Made by a program: the position numbers and the translations under genes. The notes beneath the pieces are model-generated. The model did no database searches. It was not told the DNA's origin and worked only from the letters and a program-made list of their open reading frames with translations. Positions 1 through 4,032 of a DNA stretch of 5,172 nucleotides are shown one piece after another (the first letter of the stretch is position 1; each line of letters opens with the position of its first letter). Origin of the DNA: Leucothrix mucor (GTDB taxonomy: Bacteria; Pseudomonadota; Gammaproteobacteria; Thiotrichales; Thiotrichaceae); contig DRMS01000241.1 of assembly GCA_011322515.1 (NCBI GenBank), positions 1 through 5,172 on the forward strand, given 5' to 3'.

Positions 1-575
1 CAGTGATGCTTTGCGGTATGGGTATCAATATTCATCGCTTTGAACTGATTATCTGTTTTCCAAAAATAATAGATGCCTGCATCTAAAATATCTTCAAACA
101 AGCCTTGTCGAGTTATTAATACTTTCTGTTCTTCCAAAACCTGAATGCGTTGTACTTTAGATATGTTTGGCAAGCGCATGACGGCTTCGCCTAACTCTTG
201 GTCAAGCGTTGGATTTTCTTTGATATTAATGATGTTTACCGTTGGGCAACCAATACCTTTCCAGTAAGCTATCTTCCGATTTTCTACGATCAAATGGACT
301 AATTGATTATTTTGATAGACCAAGCCAATTTCATCGGCTTTGGTTTCGATAATCTCCAGATGCGCCTCAAAACGCTCTGGGTAAAGTGCTAATAATTGAT
401 TCATTTTTTTATCAATCTCAACACCTTGAATAGTAGTAATATCATAACGAGTATGCGTATAGGTTTTACCTAAAGAAAAATGACGATGCTTTCCTGGCAT
501 CAGTACCTTGTCAAAACTGCCGTTGCAAAATAACAAGCCACGTTGTAAATCTGTAATTGTTGTATTGATCAACAT
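1..575 (-). CDS. Slipin/SPFH-type protein, N-terminal part (runs off the left edge)
   Basis: The frame is open from ATG at 575-573 to the window edge, giving 191 residues with no stop. GAGGG at 587-583 lies seven bases before the ATG and supports this start. The product shows three similar N-terminal units: RGLLFCNG...VLMPGKH (residues 12-30), EIGLVYQNNQ...IAYWKG (82-107) and VLEEQKVLITRQG...YYFWK (147-173). This repeated 'responds to ligand / loop / PG / FWK' layout is what I know from slipins (stomatin/SPFH-Band 7 family) encoded in RtcR-controlled RNA-repair operons. The SPFH domain itself would follow at the C-terminal side and is not visible. Slipins form membrane-associated oligomers; no signal peptide or membrane segment is seen in this part. 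It is the first protein gene after a sigma-54 promoter and a tRNA-like RNA cluster, about 600 nt downstream of the predicted transcript start. Family call fairly sure; role in RNA repair is inferred from context. Confidence 0.8.
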   Translation of the reverse strand, partial: MLINTTITDLQRGLLFCNGSFDKVLMPGKHRHFSLGKTYTHTRYDITTIQGVEIDKKMNQLLALYPERFEAHLEIIETKADEIGLVYQNNQLVHLIVENRKIAYWKGIGCPTVNIINIKENPTLDQELGEAVMRLPNISKVQRIQVLEEQKVLITRQGLFEDILDAGIYYFWKTDNQFKAMNIDTHTAKHH

Positions 576-582
576 AATATTT

Positions 583-587
583 CCCTC
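583..587 (-). promoter_or_regulatory. Ribosome binding site of the slipin gene
   Basis: GAGGG read on the minus strand, seven bases before ATG 575-573. It fixes the start at the end of a long structured leader. Confidence 0.7.
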
Positions 588-604
588 AAAATAAATGACT
601 GCCT

Positions 605-700
605 CCACATGCTGATGGGTTGCTAGCGTGGGTAGCGAGGTAAGGCTTACTTTTCTACGGCGGGGGATAGTTAAATTACAAAATCCATCCCGTAGGAATA
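605..700. repeat. Decayed palindromic repeat in the slipin leader
   Basis: The plus-strand tract 614-650 (GGGTTGCTAGC, then GTAGCGAGGTAAGGC) aligns by eye with the reverse complement of the third repeat element near 2036-2076, which has GGGTTAGC, then GTAGCGAGGTAACG. This suggests a degenerate copy of the same family. GTAAGGCTTAC at 640-650 is palindromic. CTACGG (655-660) pairs with CCGTAG (690-695), and GGGAT/ATCC can extend that stem inward. No gene is seen here. Confidence 0.4.
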
Positions 701-743
701 AGTATTACGTCAACCACTCATTGGCTATTAACGCGTTCAGTAT

Positions 744-791
744 GTGCTACGAGGCAGCACTGTAGTTTTTATAAAGACACTGGGTAAGTGT
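744..791 (-). other. Two small hairpins in the leader between the tRNA-like RNAs and slipin
   Basis: GTGCT (744-748) pairs with AGCAC (756-760) around a 7-nt loop. ACACT (777-781) pairs with AGTGT (787-791) around a 5-nt loop. Both are perfect 5-bp stems. The second also resembles a plus-strand terminator, because TGTCCC and six T follow it, but nothing is transcribed towards it from the left. They may be RNA-processing or stability elements of the slipin transcript. The role is unknown. Confidence 0.35.
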
Positions 792-817
792 TGTCCCTTT
801 TTTAGCGAGAGGATGCT

Positions 818-890
818 CGCAACTGGTTGGAATCGAACCAACTACCAATAGATCCAATGTCTATCGCTCTACCAAATGAGCTACAGTTAT
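818..890 (-). ncRNA. tRNA-like RNA, class I cloverleaf (anticodon position UUG, A33)
   Basis: A full 73-nt cloverleaf can be read on the minus strand. The acceptor is ATAACTG (890-884) with CAGTTGC (825-819): five Watson-Crick pairs, one G-U and an A-C mismatch at the tip. U8 A9 follow, then D-stem GCTC/GAGC with an 8-nt loop containing GG (873-872). The anticodon stem ATAGA/TCTAT is perfect with loop CATTGGA, the variable loop has 5 nt, and the T-arm is GTTGG-TTCGATT-CCAAC (842-826). By position the anticodon is UUG (Gln), but residue 33 is A instead of the nearly invariant U. The discriminator is G, no CCA is encoded (AGC follows), and the rest does not resemble bacterial tRNA-Gln. A decoding role looks unlikely; a tRNA mimic or decayed tRNA is more likely. 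A tRNA finder may call it tRNA-Gln or a pseudo-tRNA. Confidence 0.75.
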
Positions 891-969
891 ACAGGTGGGA
901 ATCGAACCCACTAGACCTTTAAGGTCGATAGCGTGATAGGCTATTTGCTCTCCATAGAGCATCCGTATA
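887..969 (-). ncRNA. tRNA-like RNA, class II cloverleaf with long variable arm (anticodon AUC)
   Basis: An 83-nt cloverleaf reads on the minus strand. The acceptor TATACGG (969-963) pairs over all seven positions with CTGTATA (894-888), one pair being G-U; the discriminator is A (887). Positions 8-9 are A-U rather than the usual U8. The D-stem is GCTC/GAGC with a 6-nt loop holding GG. Two A precede a perfect anticodon stem ATAGC/GCTAT with loop CTATCAC, giving U33 and anticodon AUC. A 16-nt variable region folds as GACC-TTAAA-GGTC, and the T-arm is GTGGG-TTCGATT-CCCAC (911-895). A long variable arm belongs to Leu, Ser or bacterial Tyr tRNAs, none of which can have AUC; AUC would read an Asp codon. 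The paired stems argue that structure is kept under selection while decoding identity is not. Its last four bases overlap the next tRNA-like RNA. Confidence 0.75.
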
Positions 970-971
970 GA

Positions 972-1022
972 GCCAAGTGCAGGAGTCGAACCTGCATTTC
1001 AATGAAACCAACCGTGAATGGC
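972..1022 (-). ncRNA. Compact tRNA-like module: D-arm-like hairpin plus T-arm, no anticodon arm
   Basis: On the minus strand, GCCA (1022-1019) pairs with TGGC (975-972) as an outer stem. Inside is TTCA/TGAA (1018-1015, 1001-998) around a 13-nt loop containing GGTTGG, which resembles a D-loop. Two bases later comes a perfect T-arm GCAGG-TTCGACT-CCTGC (995-979), which can gain a sixth pair. There is no room for an anticodon arm, so this is not a tRNA. A D-arm joined directly to a T-arm is the tRNA-mimic design known from bacterial Y RNAs (YrlA), the Ro60 partners found in some RNA-repair operons; that likeness is inference. It lies two bases upstream of the class-II tRNA-like RNA. A TTTCATTGAAA hairpin is an alternative fold of the first part. 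Confidence 0.5.
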
Positions 1023-1056
1023 AAAAAAACAGGCTTCCGCCCAAACCGCATAGCCT
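1023..1056 (-). terminator. Terminator- or attenuator-like hairpin with U7 in the leader
   Basis: On the minus strand AGGCT (1056-1052) pairs with AGCCT (1035-1031) around a G-rich 16-nt loop. G and seven T (1029-1023) follow directly. The stem is only five pairs and the loop is large, so intrinsic termination would be partial at best. It sits after the sigma-54 promoter and before the tRNA-like RNAs, where it could set how much transcript reaches them. It could also simply be a single-stranded linker. Confidence 0.4.
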
Positions 1057-1085
1057 CGATAGGCACGTATCAGCAAAAATCAACC

Positions 1086-1132
1086 ATTGAATAAAGCAAG
1101 GCTAATAAGCAATACGCCAAAGTGGATTCAAT
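1086..1132 (-). other. Stem-loop in the proximal leader
   Basis: ATTGAAT (1132-1126 on the minus strand) and ATTCAAT (1092-1086) form a perfect 7-bp stem closing a 33-nt loop that can form small inner pairs such as GGC/GCC. It lies about 50 nt downstream of the predicted transcript start. A 7-bp closing stem is acceptor-like in length, but there is no T-arm motif, so I do not call it tRNA-like. Confidence 0.3.
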
Positions 1133-1193
1133 AAGTGAAAATATGAAAACCACTTGTTGTTAATCATGCAGACTATGTAGTTGATAGTGATAT

Positions 1194-1210
1194 TGCAGAA
1201 AGCGTGCCAA
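1194..1210 (-). promoter_or_regulatory. Sigma-54 (RpoN) promoter for the tRNA-like RNA cluster and slipin
   Basis: The minus strand reads TTGGCACG-CTTT-CTGCA from 1210 to 1194. The sigma-54 consensus is YTGGCACG-N4-TTGCW, so only one core base differs (C for T). The GG (1208-1207) and GC (1196-1195) are exactly ten bases apart, as the -24/-12 elements require. The predicted start is near 1183. Sigma-54 promoters need an enhancer-binding activator; for slipin operons the known one is RtcR, a CARF-domain AAA+ activator. No rtcR gene lies in the window. Confidence 0.8.
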
Positions 1211-1402
1211 GTTTTTATTATTTTTTATAAATGCATGTTTAATATGTGTTTTTTTATTTTCGCAAGAAGATAGGTGTGTTTTTTCTTTATTTTTATGATC
1301 TTTTTAGATAGTTAATTATCAAAATAGATAATTTTTTAAATCGCTATTGCTAGCGCTTTTACTTTTTTAGAAAATTGATTTAAGCAATAAGATGGATAAG
1401 TG
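1211..1402 (-). promoter_or_regulatory. AT-rich region upstream of the sigma-54 promoter, possible activator sites
   Basis: No gene is seen in this very AT-rich stretch with long T tracts. Two dyads lie where upstream activator sites usually occur: GATAGTTAATTATC at 1307-1320 (about -124 to -137) and CGCTATTGCTAGCG at 1342-1355 (about -159 to -172). TGTGTTTTTT occurs twice, at 1245-1254 and 1275-1284, 30 bp apart, which could bend DNA in phase. A near match to the IHF consensus lies at about 1366-1377 but outside the expected position. These are candidate sites only. Confidence 0.35.
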
Positions 1403-1583
1403 GACTGCTAACTTAAGACGGGACAGCTTATTAATTCATGGCGTTAGGAAGAAAACAAATTATCTCGCAAAGATGCAGAGTACCCCAAGAAAAGACAAAA
1501 AATATCCTTTGCATACCTTACGTCTTTGTGGAAAATTATTTTTTGCACCCAAGGTATAGCAATCCCGCTTTAAATTAATAGCC
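1403..1583. mobile_element. Element A: MITE-like unit with shared inverted termini (most decayed copy)
   Basis: The left terminus 1403-1426 and the right terminus 1560-1583 are 24-bp inverted copies of the family terminus seen in elements B and C (GGCTACCAAYTTAAG, two variable bases, GGGACAG). The left copy differs in the first part (GACTGCTAACTTAAG) and the right in several bases, so this looks oldest. No open frame and no convincing target duplication is visible. The core holds a different palindrome from its neighbours. Confidence 0.5.
1466..1530. repeat. Core of element A: imperfect CGCAAAGAYGC-type palindrome
   Basis: CGCAAAGATGCAGAG (1466-1480) is imperfectly mirrored by 1516-1530, whose reverse complement is CACAAAGACGTAAGG. 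This resembles the dispersed 'CGCAAAGACGCAAAG' repeats seen in many bacterial genomes. The copy is degraded. Confidence 0.4.
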
Positions 1584-1665
1584 TCGTATTACATTTCCCA
1601 CTTAATTGAAGAGGAGGTGAGTTTTCAGGCTCGCTACTTCCTGATGCCGTTAGGTGAGGAAAATG

Positions 1666-1836
1666 GGGCTACCAACTTAAGGTGAGACAAGTAAAGTCAT
1701 AGCAAACAATCCGCATCCTTCGACAAGCTCAGGGAACTAGCCCTTCGGTAGACTCAGGACACCGCTTCCTGAGCTTGTCGAAGGGTGCGGGTGAATAGGC
1801 AGAAACATTAACTGTCCCGCCTTAAACTGGTAGCCC
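1666..1836. mobile_element. Element B: 171-bp MITE-like unit with inverted termini and 5-bp target duplication
   Basis: The termini are GGGCTACCAACTTAAGG at 1666-1682 (continuing to 1690) and, inverted, GGGCTACCAGTTTAAGG reading left from 1836 (continuing to 1812). About 21 of 25 positions agree. AAATG lies directly outside both ends (1661-1665 and 1837-1841), as expected for a 5-bp target-site duplication. There is no coding capacity, so a transposase would have to act in trans. The parent insertion sequence is not recognised. Confidence 0.65.
1711..1790. repeat. Core of element B: CCTTCGACAAGCTCAGG palindrome
   Basis: The arm 1711-1735 and the inverted arm 1766-1790 match at 23 of 25 positions (CCGCA, then CCTTCGACAAGCTCAGG). 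A decayed direct copy, CCCTTCGGTAGACTCAGGA, sits in the loop at 1741-1759, giving three units in alternating orientation. This motif is a widely dispersed bacterial extragenic palindrome. The perfect part would form a strong hairpin in RNA or single-stranded DNA. Confidence 0.75.
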
Positions 1837-1962
1837 AAATGTACTTGAATGGATAGATAAGCAAATGGGAGAACTTCCTTTGTCTCGGAAAGAGAAAAAA
1901 CGAAAATTTAATAAGCCTTTGAGGCTACCAATTTAACATGGGACAGTTGCTTGGCTGGAATT

Positions 1963-2082
1963 GTAGGTCGGGTTAGATTTTTTTGCTTGCAAAAAACGTA
2001 ACCCGACAAGTATTGTGCAACTTGCTGGGTATTGCGTCGGGTTACGTTACCTCGCTACGCTTGATAAGCTAACCCGACCTAC
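1963..2082. repeat. Core of element C: nested GTAGGTCGGGTTA palindromes
   Basis: GTAGGTCGGGTTAG (1963-1976) is perfectly mirrored at 2069-2082 (14 bp). Nested inside, CGTAACCCGAC (1997-2007) is perfectly mirrored at 2036-2046 (11 bp). The GTCGGGTTA word therefore occurs four times in alternating orientation. It belongs to a dispersed repeat type known from several gammaproteobacteria. Confidence 0.75.
1991..2046 (-). terminator. Intrinsic-terminator-like hairpin downstream of bamB, inside element C
   Basis: Read on the minus strand, CGTAACCCGAC (2046-2036) and GTCGGGTTACG (2007-1997) form a perfect 11-bp stem closing a 28-nt loop, followed at once by six T (1996-1991). It lies about 180 bases after the bamB stop and upstream of the sigma-54 promoter, so it could end the hisS-yfgM-bamB transcript and shield the next unit. 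The long loop makes it less than ideal. Confidence 0.5.
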
Positions 2083-2183
2083 GCAGGATTTGTCCCGTCT
2101 TAAATTGGTAGCCGAAAATGGCTTAATAGGAAAATAAAACCGCCTCATCTAACAGCATTGGGAGAGAGTAAAGCTAAAGCATC

Positions 2184-2213
2184 GCTTCCATTTTCCTAAA
2201 TTAGATGGGAAGC
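2184..2213 (-). other. Hairpin just after bamB
   Basis: GCTTCC and GGAAGC (2184-2189, 2208-2213) form a 6-bp stem, extendable by AT pairs past a bulged C. It starts 14 bases after the bamB stop. No T run follows on the minus strand, so it is more likely an mRNA 3'-end stabiliser or a Rho-dependent end than an intrinsic terminator. Confidence 0.35.
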
Positions 2214-2226
2214 ATAATATTCTATT

Positions 2227-3408
2227 CTATTGAACAGCAATCGCTGTTAACAGTCCCCCACGCCCAAAGCTATAGACTTTGTTCCCTTCCACTTTCGAAG
2301 CAATATTATACCCTGCTTTATCACCTGTTATACGTGCTGCAAATTGCCCATTATTGATATTAATAAAGTGTAAATTGCCTTTTTTATCACCCACTACGAT
2401 TAAATTTGAATTGATGAGAGCGGGTGTCGTTGGTTCTCTGCGTATCAAATCATCCATTTTCCACATTGGATTACCTGTTTGAGGTTCTAATCTCCAGATA
2501 TTTCCTGCTTCATCTGCGGTAAAAACACCTTCAGGATTAGCATCTGCACCTGTATAGGATGAGTGTTTTTTAGCCCAATAAATTTTTCCTGTTTTTAAAT
2601 CAACACCTGAAACCCGTCCGTGGAAACTGCTGGCAAACATCGCACTGCCAAGGGCTTTTAGCTTGCCATCGACATCTACCATACGATCAAGCTCATTATC
2701 ACCGCGCGGAAGTGTCAAGGTTGCCTCCCAAACAGGTGATCCTTTTTGTAATTCATAGGCAACCAGCTTGCCATTATCAAAGCCAGCAATCACATAAGGA
2801 CCTGCAAGAACGGGAACGCTTGCGCCATAAAGGGAAAGCACGGGTGTTAATTGTTGCTGTTGCCAAGCAATATCACCTGTTTGGGTTGATAGTCCATGTA
2901 GCTTGCCATCAATCGTGCGGAATACAATACGCCCATTTTTTGCCGCTGAAACACTTAGTATTTCAGCGTTTAAGTGCTTGATCCATAATGTCTTACCTGT
3001 TTTTTCATCCAAAGCAAGCGCATTGCCATGATCCGTTCCCAGAAATACAATATTATTACCACCATTAACGCCACCGCTAATACTTTCACCAATATTATGC
3101 TTCCAGATCGACTTACCTGAACTTTTATCCCATGCACTTATACTGGTACCGCCAGCAACAATCACAGAGCCACTACCAAGAAAAGGATGTATTTTACTAT
3201 TGGCAGAAGCGCTACCCGTTGGTACTTGCCATAGCGTTTTAAGTGCAATCGTTGATTTGACTTCTTTAAGCGCTTTTAAGGGAACAATTTTCTCTTTTTG
3301 TGAAAATAGCTGACTACCAAACATACTTTGCCCACTACACCCCGTTAGACTAACGAATAAGGGGGTAACCAATAGAAGTAGTTTTAATACTGATAGTCGT
3401 TTATTCAC
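2227..3408 (-). CDS. bamB: Outer-membrane protein assembly factor BamB (lipoprotein)
   Basis: BamB is the beta-propeller lipoprotein of the BAM complex, which inserts beta-barrel proteins into the outer membrane; it binds BamA from the periplasm. The 393 residues match the usual length (392 in E. coli). Residues 1-23 are a lipoprotein signal peptide with lipobox LTGC and Cys24. PQQ-like propeller blades follow with the typical 'G.l.Ald..tG..lW' pattern: GTSISAWDKSSGKSIW (87-102), GNALALDEKTGKTLW (128-142), GKLHGLSTQTGDIAW (168-182), GKLVAYELQKGSPVW (213-227), GRVSGVDLKTGKIYW (264-278), GNIWRLEPQTGNPMW (302-316) and GNLHFININNG (344-354). The DRMVDVD segment (241-247) matches the family loop used for BamA contact. 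The start codon is GTG, with AAGGAG 11 bases upstream inside the end of yfgM; an in-frame TAA nine bases before it rules out earlier starts. It is the last gene of the block; der does not follow. Confidence 0.95.
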   Translation of the reverse strand: MNKRLSVLKLLLLVTPLFVSLTGCSGQSMFGSQLFSQKEKIVPLKALKEVKSTIALKTLWQVPTGSASANSKIHPFLGSGSVIVAGGTSISAWDKSSGKSIWKHNIGESISGGVNGGNNIVFLGTDHGNALALDEKTGKTLWIKHLNAEILSVSAAKNGRIVFRTIDGKLHGLSTQTGDIAWQQQQLTPVLSLYGASVPVLAGPYVIAGFDNGKLVAYELQKGSPVWEATLTLPRGDNELDRMVDVDGKLKALGSAMFASSFHGRVSGVDLKTGKIYWAKKHSSYTGADANPEGVFTADEAGNIWRLEPQTGNPMWKMDDLIRREPTTPALINSNLIVVGDKKGNLHFININNGQFAARITGDKAGYNIASKVEGNKVYSFGRGGLLTAIAVQ

Positions 3409-3414
3409 TAGAAC

Positions 3415-4032
3415 TTATGCTCCTTCACCAAGATTATTACGCTTCATTTTCAAAAACTCAACCGAATCTCTTCCTGCGCTTAGTATGGCACGATCATAGG
3501 ATTGGCGAGCCTGATCAATTTCTTTTTTAGCTAAATGTAGATCACCTTTTAGCTCTTCAAGCAATGAAGTATAAGCAGAAGGAAATTTTTCTTTAAGGAG
3601 TGAAGCTGCTTTATTAAGCTGACCATCGGCAATAAGAGCACGGCTTAAGCGCAGTTTGGCAATTCGAGCAACATTAATTTGTTTAGACTCAGCCGCAGCG
3701 CGTAATGCTTCAATCGCTACTTTATTATCTTTTGCAGTTTTGGCTTTTTCCATAGAAGCAAAAGCAGCATAAGGGGTCGCGCTATAATCATTTTCAAGTT
3801 TCTTGATGGTACCTGCTCGGTCAATAGCGGTGCCGTTAGTGATTTGTGAGAACAGACCTGATGCTTCTTCAGACTGGCTTACCTTATAGGCTTGCCATTG
3901 TTGCCATCCAAAGACACCTGCAACGGCTAGTGCAACCCCTGCTAAAATAGAGTTGCCATTTTCTTTCCACCACAGTTTAATTTCTTCTGCTTTTTCCTCA
4001 TCAGTCTTTAAGCCTGTCATTAAATCGGCCAT
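3415..4032 (-). CDS. yfgM: YfgM-type membrane-anchored TPR-like protein (ancillary SecYEG translocon factor)
   Basis: At 205 residues it has the length of E. coli YfgM (206). The N-terminus is charged and cytoplasmic with the WWKENG signature (21-26), followed by one membrane segment (about 29-45, ILAGVALAVAGVFGW). The rest is a periplasmic, helical TPR-like domain (PF09976-type) with A/K/L-rich repeats such as YAAFASMEKAKTAKDN, and LKGDLHLAKKEIDQARQSY near 164-182. YfgM works with PpiD at the SecYEG translocon and takes part in handling secreted proteins; the direct role here is inferred from the family. Its ATG abuts the hisS stop (TAAATG) and AGGGGA lies just upstream within hisS, so translation is likely coupled. 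The bamB GTG follows after six bases in the same reading frame. Confidence 0.9.
   Translation of the reverse strand: MADLMTGLKTDEEKAEEIKLWWKENGNSILAGVALAVAGVFGWQQWQAYKVSQSEEASGLFSQITNGTAIDRAGTIKKLENDYSATPYAAFASMEKAKTAKDNKVAIEALRAAAESKQINVARIAKLRLSRALIADGQLNKAASLLKEKFPSAYTSLLEELKGDLHLAKKEIDQARQSYDRAILSAGRDSVEFLKMKRNNLGEGA

Larger units (their letters stand above)
1923..2113. mobile_element. Element C: 191-bp MITE-like unit with the same inverted termini
   Basis: The left terminus 1923-1946 (GGCTACCAATTTAA, then CATGGGACAG) and the right terminus 2090-2113, read inverted as GGCTACCAATTTAAG then ACGGGACA, agree at about 20 of 24 bases. No clear target duplication flanks it; only GA is shared on both sides. 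There is no open frame. It lies between bamB and the sigma-54 unit. Confidence 0.6.

Noticed and set aside
818..890. tRNA 3' end used as an integrase attachment site
   Set aside because: No integrase gene and no second copy of the T-arm/acceptor sequence as a direct repeat is present in the window.
818..1022. Ordinary tRNA gene cluster for translation
   Set aside because: The three units lack CCA and have conflicting identity elements, an A33, a missing anticodon arm and overlapping ends. The sigma-54 promoter is also unusual for housekeeping tRNAs.
1403..2113. CRISPR array
   Set aside because: The repeated 24-bp units alternate in orientation, vary in sequence and spacing (roughly 88-157 bp), and no cas gene is seen.
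1645..2155. Further shared word GTTAGRTGAGG outside the element termini (1650-1659 and, inverted, 2143-2152)
   Set aside because: Its distance and position relative to the termini differ between copies, so I could not tie it to the elements.
1211..2226. A hidden rtcR or other gene in the non-coding tract
   Set aside because: I found no open frame of useful length on either strand; stops are dense and the sequence is dominated by repeats and AT tracts.
2279..2981. Plus-strand open frames over bamB (2279-2482 and 2712-2981)
   Set aside because: They lie opposite a clear bamB gene, with compositions that show no domain and no ribosome site.
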